A stretch of 49,638 nt of DNA from PBB1 sp040400875 (lineage in GTDB: Bacteria > Pseudomonadota > Gammaproteobacteria > Burkholderiales > Burkholderiaceae_C), in contig JBBAPK010000016.1 in NCBI GenBank assembly GCA_040400875.1, positions 1 to 49,638 on the forward strand, in the 5' to 3' direction. A model generated the notes under the pieces. That model was not told the origin of the DNA. It worked only from the letters and a program-made list of their open reading frames with translations, and made no database searches. This document shows, one piece after another, positions 41,870 through 49,638 of the stretch. A program made the translations under genes and the position numbers. Positions within the stretch are counted from its first letter, which is position 1. Each line of letters starts with the position of its first letter.

Positions 41870-43216
41870 TCAGAAAGAGGTCCAGGCGAACAGGAACAAG
41901 GTGTCGTTGTTCGACGCGTTGCGACCCGTTCCGTCGTAGTTGTTGGACGCGCCGTTGTATTTCGCGAAGTGCGTGTACTGCGCGCCCAGTCTCACGTTGG
42001 CCCACGGAGCGCCCCACGAGTCTTCCTTGCCGAAAGGTGTCCAGTCGAGCTGCACGGTCTCGCCCTGGGTGTTCGGACGCTGACGGATGTTGTCTGCGTA
42101 CACGAGTTCGTCAGATGAGCCGATGGTCGAGAAATAACCCAGCGTGGCACCCCAGGTCTGCCTGAAGTTGTACGACGCGTTCAGCTTGAACTCATTGAGG
42201 TAGCCCACGCTGTGGGTGGCCTCGTCGTTGGCGAAGAGGGCATCGCGCCCCTGACGTTCGCGGATGTAGCTGCTTTGCACCGTGAAGATGTGTTCACGGG
42301 TGCCCAGGAACTGGTATTGGGCATCCACGCCCATGTCGTTGTAGGAGTTCGATGGCCCACTGTGGCGGTCAGGCTGAACGTCGGCGTGCAGGCCGAACAG
42401 GCCCACCGTCCAGGCCGTGCTCTTCAGATCCTGCATGTAGGCCAAACGCCAGTACGCGCTGCCGGAATGCACCTTGCTCGGATCTTCTGCCTTGTCCAGT
42501 CCGAGCTTGCCTTGCATCCGCGTCGACAACGACCGATAGGTGCCCAGTTCGGCGTACCAGCTCTTGTCATAGAACGCATAGGCCGACACGCCCAGGACGC
42601 GCTGCTCCAGCCCGCCGTTGATCAGCGTGGCCGCATCAGGACCGCCATAGCCCAGCGCGGTGCCGACATACGGAAAGCCCCACACCGGCATCGTGTTCCA
42701 CGGGTCCTGCACGCCCGGGTTGTTGTTCAGAGACAGGCCGAACGTCAAGTCCTTGCCCTGAAACTCGGTGGTGTTGGCAAAGCGGAAATCCATCTGGTCG
42801 AGCGCCGTCGACTTGCCGATGCCGTCATAGGTCACCTGAACGAACGCGCCGATGTTGTCGGCGAGCTTGCCGGCCAGAAATAGCGATGCCTCGTCCAGCG
42901 CGAAGTTGTCGTTCTTGCTGTAGCCATCGGCCGGCTTTTCGGGTTGATCCTTGGAGGTGTGATTGAACGATGCCACCACCATGCCCGACACGGGCACCTT
43001 GCCCGATTTGCCGTCGCTGTCGGTGTAGCCACCGATCTTGAAGCGGGTTCCGTACGGCGTCAGTTGCGGGCCGTAAGCACCGATGTGGCAAGCCGAGCAT
43101 TCCTGCCCGGTCTGACGTGCAAAGCTCGGCACCGCATGGGCCGGTGTGGCCGCCAGCACAGCGCCCGCCAGCCCCAGTGCGGCCGAGAAACCCCGGAAAA
43201 ATCGAATGGAAATCAT
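41870..43216 (-). CDS. Cytochrome-porin fusion, Cyc2-like outer-membrane protein
   Basis: The 448-residue product has a signal peptide cleaved after AHA (about residue 28), a short monoheme cytochrome region with CSACH at residues 40-44 inside the pattern VPSFARQTGQECSACH, then PQLTPYGTRFKIGGY, and from about residue 65 a long sequence of alternating hydrophobic strands ending LFLFAWTSF, an outer-membrane barrel signature. This layout and the PxFARQTG-x2-C-x2-CH opening are those of Cyc2-type proteins, some of which are iron oxidases. Membership of the functional Cyc2 group is inferred. The ATG at 43216 is chosen over an upstream TTG for its signal peptide. Confidence 0.75.
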   Translation of the reverse strand: MISIRFFRGFSAALGLAGAVLAATPAHAVPSFARQTGQECSACHIGAYGPQLTPYGTRFKIGGYTDSDGKSGKVPVSGMVVASFNHTSKDQPEKPADGYSKNDNFALDEASLFLAGKLADNIGAFVQVTYDGIGKSTALDQMDFRFANTTEFQGKDLTFGLSLNNNPGVQDPWNTMPVWGFPYVGTALGYGGPDAATLINGGLEQRVLGVSAYAFYDKSWYAELGTYRSLSTRMQGKLGLDKAEDPSKVHSGSAYWRLAYMQDLKSTAWTVGLFGLHADVQPDRHSGPSNSYNDMGVDAQYQFLGTREHIFTVQSSYIRERQGRDALFANDEATHSVGYLNEFKLNASYNFRQTWGATLGYFSTIGSSDELVYADNIRQRPNTQGETVQLDWTPFGKEDSWGAPWANVRLGAQYTHFAKYNGASNNYDGTGRNASNNDTLFLFAWTSF

Positions 43217-43286
43217 GTACAGCCTTTCAGGCAAGCCAGTTCAAATGGAAAAGATCGGGGGATAAGCAGCGCAGGAGGGCGGGGCA

Positions 43287-43862
43287 TCACACGCGGCGAC
43301 GCAGGCCGGGCCACATGGCCGTCAGCACGCCGTCTTTGATGACCCAGTGGTGCCACGCTGCGGCTGCGCCATGCACGCCCACCAGCGAGACCAGAGCCCA
43401 GGCCAGCATCGAATGCCAGTACTCCAGCTCGTCGGCCAGATCCAGATCCCGATCCAGCAGCGCCGGCAAAGCGTTCAGCAAGGGCAGGTCGATGACCTGA
43501 CCGCGCGCATTCGTGAGCAGCCAACCCAGCACCGGCATGGCCAGCAGCACCGCGTACATCAGCACATGGCTGGCCTGGGAAATCCGTTTTTGCCACCACG
43601 GCAGCGCGGGCGTGTTCTTTGCCATTGGCAAGACGATGCGCAGCAGCAAGCGGCTGATCGCAAACACCCACACCGTGATACCCAAGGCCCGGTGTCCTTG
43701 CAGCAGCAGCGAACGCAGGGCCTTTTCTTCGATCAGTTCGCGAGACAGCACCAGCGCGAACACGCCGATCAGCACCAGCGCGGTGGCCCAGTGGGCAAGG
43801 ATCACCAACTTAGGGTGGGTGGCTGTGAAATTTGAAGTTGAAGCAAGCCCGTGATCGGTCAT
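43287..43862 (-). CDS. Cytochrome b561 family membrane protein
   Basis: The 191-residue protein has four transmembrane helices with the conserved histidines of bacterial cytochrome b561: LAHWATALVLIGVF, LLQGHRALGITVWVFAISRLLLR, ASHVLMYAVLLAMPVLGWLL, and WHSMLAWALVSLVGVHGAAAAWHHWV. Such proteins bind two b hemes and move electrons between quinols and periplasmic partners. It is the first of the three electron-transfer genes, 70 bases before the cytochrome-porin gene and 49 bases after the sensor kinase gene. Confidence 0.92.
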   Translation of the reverse strand: MTDHGLASTSNFTATHPKLVILAHWATALVLIGVFALVLSRELIEEKALRSLLLQGHRALGITVWVFAISRLLLRIVLPMAKNTPALPWWQKRISQASHVLMYAVLLAMPVLGWLLTNARGQVIDLPLLNALPALLDRDLDLADELEYWHSMLAWALVSLVGVHGAAAAWHHWVIKDGVLTAMWPGLRRRV

Positions 43863-43911
43863 CGACTGCCTTGGGGAGGGTTGACCCCCAGAGGCTAGTC
43901 GTGCGTAGCCT

Positions 43912-45324
43912 TCAAAAGCCTGACAGTCCTGAACGGGGGGCGATAAAGCGCACGGTCACCTTCAAACCCGTGGCGTTCTCGCCTGAATCCAGCATCAGTT
44001 CGGCCTCGTGCCGCTGAGCCACCTCGCTGACGATCGCCAGGCCCAGGCCGGTGCCGCCTTGCGCGGCACCGGGGCCCTGATAGAAACGCCCGAGCACCCG
44101 TGAGCGTTCATCGGCCGCAATGCCCGCGCCCTCGTCTTCGACGCTCAACCAGCAGTGCGCACCATCGCTGCCGCAGCACACCGTCACCCGGCCGCCGCGG
44201 GGACTGTGGCGGATCGCGTTGTCGATCAGGTTGCTCAGCATTTCCTGCAGCAGCCAGGCCGATCCGAAGACCTCGGCGGGCTGCGCATCGAAGCCCAGGT
44301 CGACCCCTGCGCGCAGCGCCTGATCCAGCCAGGCTGACGCAGCCTCTTCAAGCAGCGACTGCAAGTCGATTGGCGTGAACTCTTCGACCGTGGCCGCCTG
44401 CGAATCTGAGCGCGCCAGCGCCAGCATCTGGTGGGTGGTGTGTGCCATGCGCCGCAGGGCGAACTGCACCCGCTGCAGTCGCTCTCGCTCATGGAGCGTC
44501 GACTCACGCATGGCCAACTCGAGCTGGGTCTGCACGCCGGCCAGCGGCGTGCGCAGCTGATGCGCCGCGTTCGACAAAAAGGCTTGCTGCGCCTGCGCGG
44601 ACGTTTTCACGCGTTCCATCAGACGGTTGATGGCCTGCACCACATTGAGCAACTCGCCGGGAAGCCCGGCCAGCGGCAGCGCGCCAAGGTCGCCGGGCGC
44701 GCGTTTGGCAATGCCGCTGCTGAGGGCGTCCAGCGGCGACATCGCCACCTTCACGCCACTGCGCACCAGCGCCAGCGCCAGCCCTATCAGCAACAAGTTG
44801 GGCACCAGTGTGTCGATGAACAGCCGCCGGGCCTGCGCCTGCCGGCGCTGCGTGGTTTCGGCTACCACCACGGTCACTTGCCCGATCGACGAGGCATGGG
44901 GCAGCGTCACCACGCGCACGGCGTGTCCATCGATCTCGTGATCGGCGTAGACCGGCTTGCCGGGGCCTGCCGCGTCGGCAACCGCAGCCAGTCGCGCATC
45001 GCCGCCGATCAGCTGGCCACTCGCGTGGCGCACCATGAACGACAGCTGGTCTTGCGCATCGGTGCGCTGCATGGCCGCCATGGTGCGCCCCAGGTGCTGA
45101 CCCAGATCGTCGTCCCGTGCATCGTCGGCATCGACGTCCATGCGCGAGGTGAGCGCGATGGCGATGCGGTTGAGCGACAGGTCCTGATTGTCACGAGCGC
45201 GATCGATCGCACTCATGTAGTCGTAGGCGGCGCTCACCACCAGCACTACCAGGAGCGGCCACCACAGGCGGTGCAGCAGCCGCTTTCGCAGCGTGGTGGG
45301 GGCATTGGTTGGGACAGAGGTCAT
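43912..45324 (-). CDS. Membrane sensor histidine kinase, QseC/OmpR-partner type
   Basis: The 470-residue kinase has TM1 (LWWPLLVVLVVSAAYDYM), a periplasmic domain of about 120 residues, TM2 (LVPNLLLIGLALALVRSGV), a HAMP-like linker, HisKA with H255 (SNAAHQLRTPLAG), and an HATPase domain (NLIDNAIRHSP, DEGAGI, GGTGLGLAIV). All catalytic boxes are intact. The ATG at 45324 lies 22 bases after the regulator's end and precedes the membrane helix by 20 residues. Its partner regulator carries a stop codon, so signalling output may be lost or altered. Confidence 0.92.
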   Translation of the reverse strand: MTSVPTNAPTTLRKRLLHRLWWPLLVVLVVSAAYDYMSAIDRARDNQDLSLNRIAIALTSRMDVDADDARDDDLGQHLGRTMAAMQRTDAQDQLSFMVRHASGQLIGGDARLAAVADAAGPGKPVYADHEIDGHAVRVVTLPHASSIGQVTVVVAETTQRRQAQARRLFIDTLVPNLLLIGLALALVRSGVKVAMSPLDALSSGIAKRAPGDLGALPLAGLPGELLNVVQAINRLMERVKTSAQAQQAFLSNAAHQLRTPLAGVQTQLELAMRESTLHERERLQRVQFALRRMAHTTHQMLALARSDSQAATVEEFTPIDLQSLLEEAASAWLDQALRAGVDLGFDAQPAEVFGSAWLLQEMLSNLIDNAIRHSPRGGRVTVCCGSDGAHCWLSVEDEGAGIAADERSRVLGRFYQGPGAAQGGTGLGLAIVSEVAQRHEAELMLDSGENATGLKVTVRFIAPRSGLSGF

Positions 45325-45346
45325 GGGCGGCGCTTGCAGCGCGTTG

Positions 45347-46009
45347 TCAGAAGTCGAGCCGGTAGCCGATGCCGCGCACCGTGCGGATCGAGATGTCGTC
45401 TGTGGTGAGCTTCGCACGCAGGCGAGAGACGTAGATCTCGATCGCGTTGTCGGTGATCTCCTTGTCCCAGCGGCTCACGCTGTCGGCCAGCCTGCGCTTG
45501 GCCACCACGCCCGGCGCGGCCAGTGCCATCGCCAGCAACAAGTCCCACTCGCGTCCGGTCAGCAGCAGCGGCTGGCCGTGCAGTTAGGCTTCGCGCGTGG
45601 CGACGTCGAGCTCGAGCGGTCCGGCCACCATGCGCGAGCTGGCCGCAGACTGGCTGCGGCGTATCAGCGCTTGCACGCGTGCCAGCAGCTCGGGCAGCAG
45701 GAAGGGCTTGATCAGGTAATCGTCGGCCCCGTCGTTCAGGCCGCGCACCCGATCGGCCAGGCCGTCGCGCGCGGTCAATATCAGCACCGGGATCTTGTTG
45801 CCGGCCGCGCGCAGCCGGCGCACCAGCTCCAGACCGTCCATGCCCGGCAGACCGATGTCGACGATGGCCAGATCGTGCATCTGGTGGGCCAGCGCATCGA
45901 GCGCGGGCTCGGCGGCCGGCAGGTGGTCGAGCTCGTAGCCGGCCTGCGAGAACGCCTCGCGCAAGCCGCACAGCAGCAGTTCATCGTCTTCGATCAGCAG
46001 GATGCGCAT
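45347..46009 (-). pseudogene. OmpR/QseB-family response regulator interrupted by in-frame TAA
   Basis: Codons 1-141 encode an intact receiver domain (D8-D9, phospho-acceptor D51 in AIVDIGLPGMDG, K in IKPF) and linker. Codon 142 is TAA (plus-strand 45584-45586). In the same frame, 78 further residues give a complete winged-helix output domain (LTGREWDLLLAMA, then AIEIYVSRLRAKL and TVRGIGYRLDF) to a normal stop. No frameshift is needed, so one base change explains the break. A receiver-only protein may still be made, and an ATG 21 codons after the stop could allow restart. A sequencing error is the main alternative. Confidence 0.85.
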
Positions 46010-46036
46010 GGGGTACCCGGGTGAAATCGAACACAG

Positions 46037-46056
46037 AGCGGGTCATGCTACCCGCT
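46037..46056. promoter_or_regulatory. Inverted repeat upstream of the two-component operon
   Basis: AGCGGGT (46037-46043) and ACCCGCT (46050-46056) form a perfect 7-base inverted repeat with a six-base centre, 28 bases before the regulator's start codon. There is no T run, so a terminator is unlikely. It could be an operator for autoregulation or a leader hairpin. Confidence 0.3.
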
Positions 46057-46180
46057 GGACTCGCGCAAAAGCCGGCCGCCTGGCTGCGTGAATGCACCGT
46101 AATCGGGGCGCTTGTCGGCAGATCAGCGGCGCGGCCCCGGTCATAGACTGAATTGTTTTTTCACGCGCAGGTTCATCGCC

Positions 46181-47407
46181 ATGGTTGCTCCGATCGTCAG
46201 CATCTGCATCCCCACGTTCAATCGAAGCCGGTACGTCGCGTCCTTGCTCGACTCGCTGGTCGGCCAGCTCGAAGGTTTCCCGTACCCGTACGAAATCTTC
46301 ATCGCCGACAACGCATCGCCTGATGCGACGGCCGAGGTGGTCGCCAGTTTTTCGGACCGCCTGCCGATCCGATACCACCGGCACGCCGAGAACATAGGCG
46401 GCTTTCCGAACTGGCAGTTCGTGATGACCCAAGCGGTGGGCCTCTATCTGGTCTACCTGTCCGACGACGATAGTCTGCTGGGCGACCAGGTTGCTGCGGT
46501 CATCGCAAAAATGGAGGCTGACCCCGAGCTCGTGACCGTCTATGCCCCTTGGCTGCTGTACGACCTGGTCGCGCAGCAGCAGCAAGGCCAGTTCTACTCA
46601 GTCCCGCACGACTTACGCATCGAGCGCGGTGCGCACACCGAGCTGCTCGACCACGTTCTGCGGCACCACATATTCCCTGAGGTACAGATCACGCGCCGCG
46701 AGGCGTTGCAGCGCATCATTCCTCGAATCAACGAGAACGCCTTCTTCGCATTCGTCCATGCGGCAGACTATTTGACGCAGGGTGCGGTGCTGATCCAGCA
46801 GGAGCCGTTCTACGTGGCGATCACAAACTATTTCGCCGACGAATCGCGCGAGCAACTTGGCAATCAGGAGGTAGAGGTGGCGTGGGACCGCTACCGAGGA
46901 GGCCTCGAGTACATGCTGGCGCGCGCCGGTAGCCGCGTGGGCCCTGAAGAGCGGGTGGGTTTGCTTGCCCGTATCCAGCAAATGATCGCATTGCGCATGT
47001 CTGTCGCAATCCGTCTGCGGGAACACGCCCAGCGCGACCCGATCGATACCTATATGCTGAGCATGCGCCTCAGCGGCATGGGTTACGGGCACCTGTGTCC
47101 GGTGCCGATGCAACAAGTTGCGCTCAAGGCTTTGCTGCACATGCTTTTGAACGACGTCGAGCTCAACCGCGGGATTGATCTTCTGTTGGTGGTCGGCGAA
47201 TTCGAGCCGGCATTACGGCTTTACCTTGCTGAGAATTCGCCAAGACGGGTCGAGTTCAGTCCAGAGCTTCCAGTCCTGGACACGCTATCGAACACGCTTC
47301 TCTTCGTCAGCCGTGGCTCAGAGGTGGCACTGCCGACTGAATTCCCGTTGCATAAACAAGTGCGGCTGGTGCGCGAGGAGGCACTGCTTCAGCGCTTCGG
47401 GCTGTGA
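46181..47407 (+). CDS. Family 2 glycosyltransferase
   Basis: The 408-residue protein has a GT-A fold N-terminus: IVSICIPTFNRSRYV, an EIFIADNASPDAT nucleotide-binding region, and a DxD-type SDDDS near residue 93. The C-terminal 200 residues are helical, of unknown role. Such enzymes transfer sugars to surface polysaccharides or flagellin. The ATG at 46181 begins the fold directly; the open extension upstream adds a basic segment without homology features. It converges on the acyltransferase gene; codon use is slightly less GC-rich than in the chemotaxis block. Confidence 0.88.
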   Translation: MVAPIVSICIPTFNRSRYVASLLDSLVGQLEGFPYPYEIFIADNASPDATAEVVASFSDRLPIRYHRHAENIGGFPNWQFVMTQAVGLYLVYLSDDDSLLGDQVAAVIAKMEADPELVTVYAPWLLYDLVAQQQQGQFYSVPHDLRIERGAHTELLDHVLRHHIFPEVQITRREALQRIIPRINENAFFAFVHAADYLTQGAVLIQQEPFYVAITNYFADESREQLGNQEVEVAWDRYRGGLEYMLARAGSRVGPEERVGLLARIQQMIALRMSVAIRLREHAQRDPIDTYMLSMRLSGMGYGHLCPVPMQQVALKALLHMLLNDVELNRGIDLLLVVGEFEPALRLYLAENSPRRVEFSPELPVLDTLSNTLLFVSRGSEVALPTEFPLHKQVRLVREEALLQRFGL

Positions 47408-47420
47408 AAAACCACGCTGA

Positions 47421-48065
47421 CTAGGCAATCAGGTAGTCCAGCCACACCTCGCGCCTAGCTTGCTTGAAGACCGGCCGGCCAGCCGGACCGGGCAGTACGT
47501 AGCAGTTGCCGGGTGTGTCGGTGTCCACCAGGCAGACTCCGGGCGCGAGCACGCTGTTGGCGCGCACTCGGCAGTTGCCGATGACCATCGTGTTCGGAAA
47601 CATTACCACCCCATCTTCGATCACCGGACGCTCGCCAGTGGCCTTGCGGCCCACCGTGCAGCCTTGGTGAAACACCAGTCGGTTGCCGTAGCGCGCCTTC
47701 GCGAACACCAGTCCGGGCGTGTGGCTGAGGAAGAAGACCTCGGGCAACTCGACCTCGTAGAACAGCTCGAGTGCATGCAGCGCTTTATTCAGCAGGAAAA
47801 GCCGTGTCGCGGTCGCGGTATCGCCGTGCCGTGTCCAGATTTCATTCGACAGGCAATACAGGAAGCTCGCATATTGGCCCGACACCAGGGGGTCGAAGCC
47901 TCCTTTGTGCCAAGCCCTCACAGCGGCCACGCAGCGCCGCGTGCGTTCTAGCGCTGCTGGCGACGCTGCATACACCAACGCGCGGTTGTCATGACCGTCG
48001 GGGAAGAAGTTGCCGAGTTGGCGGCAAACGTACTCCGCCAGTGCTGAGGTTTCCACGCTGTTCAT
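47421..48065 (-). CDS. Serine acetyltransferase-like hexapeptide-repeat protein
   Basis: The 214-residue protein has a helical N-terminal half (EYVCRQLGNFFPDG, then SNEIWTRHGDTATATRLFLLNKALHALELFYEVELP region) and a left-handed beta-helix C-terminal half (LVFHQGCTVGRKATGERPVIEDGVVMFPNTMVIGNCRVRANSVLAPG region). The layout resembles CysE-type O-acetyltransferases, and a His follows the FHQGCTVG turn. In this setting it more likely acylates a sugar than serine. Its ATG overlaps the epimerase stop (ATGA). Confidence 0.75.
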   Translation of the reverse strand: MNSVETSALAEYVCRQLGNFFPDGHDNRALVYAASPAALERTRRCVAAVRAWHKGGFDPLVSGQYASFLYCLSNEIWTRHGDTATATRLFLLNKALHALELFYEVELPEVFFLSHTPGLVFAKARYGNRLVFHQGCTVGRKATGERPVIEDGVVMFPNTMVIGNCRVRANSVLAPGVCLVDTDTPGNCYVLPGPAGRPVFKQARREVWLDYLIA

Positions 48066-48973
48066 GCTTGGGCTCCTTCGTGCTGGTGCACGCGCCACCA
48101 GTCGACGCAACGACGCAGGCCTTCCTCGAAGCCAACGAGCGGCTGCCATCCCAGCCCGCGCAGCGTGTGCGGTTCAGCGCTCAGTCGCAGTGGATCGCCA
48201 GCGCGCGCTGGTAGTGATCCGAGGCGCAGCAGTTCGCAACGGCCCAAGGTCTTCGCAATGCACCTGGCGAGCTCTCCGATCTCGCGACTGCTACCCGTGC
48301 AGAGGTCGAGCGCGCCGGGATGCTTGCGCTGCACTAGCAAGGCAATGGCGTCGGCCAGGTCGTCGACATAGATGAAGTCGCGTGCAACCTCAGCAGGCCC
48401 CGTCGCAGCGGTCTCGCCGGCCAACAGGCTCAGCGTGATGCTGGGCACTAGACGCTGCATGGGCTCTCCGGGGCCAAACGGAAAGTGGATGCGGCCCCAG
48501 GCCAAGGGGACCCCCAAAGCTTCCATCCGCTGCAGCGCCTGCTGGCCGAGTTCGGCCTTGCAGCGACCGTAGCGGCTGGTTGGCCATAAGGGGGTGCGGC
48601 CTTCCTCGATGGCCCCGCCTTGCCAGTCATACTCTGCACAGCTCCCTGCGACGAAAGCATGCTGCCCGCCTTGCCCCGCGAACTCCAGCAGCAGCGCCAT
48701 GCTGGCTGCGGTCCAGGCGTCATTGGCGGGGTCGTCCCAATAGCGTCCGGGCGCAGTCGTCCAGGCGAGGTGAATCAGGTGAGTGGGCTGGGCCTCGCGC
48801 AAAGCAGCTTGGCGGCTGCGGGTGTCGAGTACATCGCCGGTGTGCCAGTGCAAGCCGGCTCGCTGGGGTTGTGTCTGTCTGCTCAGACCATGCACCGCGG
48901 CACCGGCCGCGAGTAACCGCCCGACGACGGCGCGGCCGATGAAGCCACGTGCTCCGGTCACCAGCACCCGCAT
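48062..48973 (-). CDS. NAD-dependent nucleotide-sugar epimerase/dehydratase
   Basis: The 303-residue extended-SDR protein has the Rossmann motif TGARGFIG near residue 6, an active-site Ser in VAGSCAEYDW, the catalytic pair in SRYGRCKAE (Y-x-x-x-K), and the substrate-domain segment ARDFIYVDDLADAI. It probably modifies an NDP-sugar. It abuts the C-methyltransferase gene with a one-base TGATG overlap and the acyltransferase gene with a four-base overlap, forming a compact sugar-modification operon. Confidence 0.9.
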   Translation of the reverse strand: MRVLVTGARGFIGRAVVGRLLAAGAAVHGLSRQTQPQRAGLHWHTGDVLDTRSRQAALREAQPTHLIHLAWTTAPGRYWDDPANDAWTAASMALLLEFAGQGGQHAFVAGSCAEYDWQGGAIEEGRTPLWPTSRYGRCKAELGQQALQRMEALGVPLAWGRIHFPFGPGEPMQRLVPSITLSLLAGETAATGPAEVARDFIYVDDLADAIALLVQRKHPGALDLCTGSSREIGELARCIAKTLGRCELLRLGSLPARAGDPLRLSAEPHTLRGLGWQPLVGFEEGLRRCVDWWRVHQHEGAQA

Positions 48974-49638
48974 CAAAACATCTCCAGGGTCGGCACCGCG
49001 CGGACGAAGCGGCCGCCCCATTCGCGGATGTAAGCGAGTTGCTCGCCGATCTCGTCGCGCAGGTTCCACGGCAGCACGATCACGAAGTCGGGCCGCTGCC
49101 GGCGCAGTTCGGCCTCGGCGACCACCGGGATGCGCGAGCCGGGCAGAAAGCGCCCCTGCTTGTGCGGCGAGGCATCGGCCACGCAGGCCAGCAGATCGCC
49201 GCGCACGCCCGCGTAGTTCAGCAAGGTGTTGCCCTTGGCCGCTGCGCCGTAGCCGACCACCGACTTGCCGGCGCGCCGCTGCTCGATCAGAAAGCTCAGC
49301 AGATCGTTCTTGATGCGTTCGGCCACCGGCTGCAAGCGGCGGTAGAAGTCCATGCCGGTCATTCCGGCATCGGCCTCCTTGCGCAGCAGCGCGGCCACCG
49401 CGGCGGTCGGCGCACGCGGGTGATCGGCGTGCTGCGCCCACACCCGCAACGAGCCGCCGTGGGTGGGCAGCTCCTCAACATCCCACACCGCCAGACCTTG
49501 GCTGGCGAAGATGCGCTGCACCGTGTGCAGCGACAGGTAGCTGAAGTGCTCGTGATAGACCGTGTCGAACTGGCCTTGCTCGACGAGCTGCAGCAGGTGC
49601 GGAAACTCCACCGTGATCGTGCCGGCCGGTGCGAGCAC
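48973..49638 (-). CDS. NDP-sugar C-methyltransferase, N-terminal part outside window
   Basis: The visible 221 residues are the C-terminal two thirds of a SAM-dependent sugar C-methyltransferase: TVEFPHLLQLVEQGQFDTVYHEHFSYLSL carries the catalytic YHEHFSY element, and the C-terminal Rossmann-like domain has VVGYGAAAKGNTLLNYAG and FVIVLPWNLRDEI. The family methylates a carbon of NDP-keto-deoxyhexoses to give branched sugars. The frame is open to the window edge, so the SAM-binding N-terminus and zinc-binding residues are not seen. It is the upstream gene of the sugar operon. Confidence 0.85.
   Translation of the reverse strand: MLAPAGTITVEFPHLLQLVEQGQFDTVYHEHFSYLSLHTVQRIFASQGLAVWDVEELPTHGGSLRVWAQHADHPRAPTAAVAALLRKEADAGMTGMDFYRRLQPVAERIKNDLLSFLIEQRRAGKSVVGYGAAAKGNTLLNYAGVRGDLLACVADASPHKQGRFLPGSRIPVVAEAELRRQRPDFVIVLPWNLRDEIGEQLAYIREWGGRFVRAVPTLEMF

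Noticed and set aside
45347..46009. A frameshift, rather than a stop codon, in the response regulator
   Set aside because: Both halves lie in one frame and are separated only by a TAA codon.

Overview
The window is GC-rich, densely coded bacterial DNA; no stretch of 300 bases lacks a gene. The combination of the FlhDC flagellar master regulator next to motAB-cheYZ, a TamA/TamB pair, EutC, BrnTA, and a cytochrome-rich gene set points to a motile betaproteobacterium, most likely order Burkholderiales. That placement is inferred from gene content; no rRNA or marker gene is present. No tRNA, rRNA, insertion sequence, prophage or CRISPR array was seen.

Layout. 1-1.4 kb: 3' part of eutC, then a BrnT/BrnA toxin-antitoxin pair. 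1.5-5.2 kb (minus strand): a TPR/glycosyltransferase-like protein, a small exported protein and an AI-2E-type permease. 5.3-14.3 kb (minus): a tightly packed run moxR ATPase - membrane protein - VWA protein - tamA - tamB. 14.4-19.1 kb (plus): a diheme cytochrome c, an HD-GYP c-di-GMP phosphodiesterase and a large FtsX-type permease. 19.1-20.5 kb (minus): a diheme peroxidase of the MauG/CcpA type, preceded by a well-conserved GEMM-I (c-di-GMP class I) riboswitch and a plausible start-codon-masking expression platform. 20.6-34.3 kb: flagellar motility and chemotaxis, transcribed as flhDC, motAB-cheYZ, and a second cluster (short CheZ-like protein, cheY2, cheA, MCP, cheW, MCP), with a plus-strand receiver-kinase/NarL regulator pair between them. 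34.6-38.8 kb (plus): a complete four-gene tripartite ABC exporter (outer-membrane lipoprotein, permease, ATPase, membrane-fusion lipoprotein). 38.8-41.2 kb (minus): an alpha/beta hydrolase, an acyl carrier protein and a ketoacyl synthase with stop/start overlaps. 41.4-46 kb (minus): a two-component system whose response regulator carries an in-frame TAA, followed by cytochrome b561, a cytochrome-porin fusion resembling Cyc2, and a class I cytochrome c. 46.2-49.6 kb: glycosyltransferase, hexapeptide acyltransferase, sugar epimerase and a sugar C-methyltransferase cut by the window edge.

How the parts fit. c-di-GMP appears twice within 6 kb: an enzyme that should degrade it (HD-GYP) and an RNA that should sense it upstream of a periplasmic peroxidase, beside a large motility block. 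The 41.4-43.9 kb genes could form an electron path between the inner-membrane quinone pool, a periplasmic cytochrome and a heme-bearing outer-membrane barrel; this is the best candidate for an undescribed system, with the riboswitch-controlled peroxidase second and the hydrolase-ACP-KS triad third.
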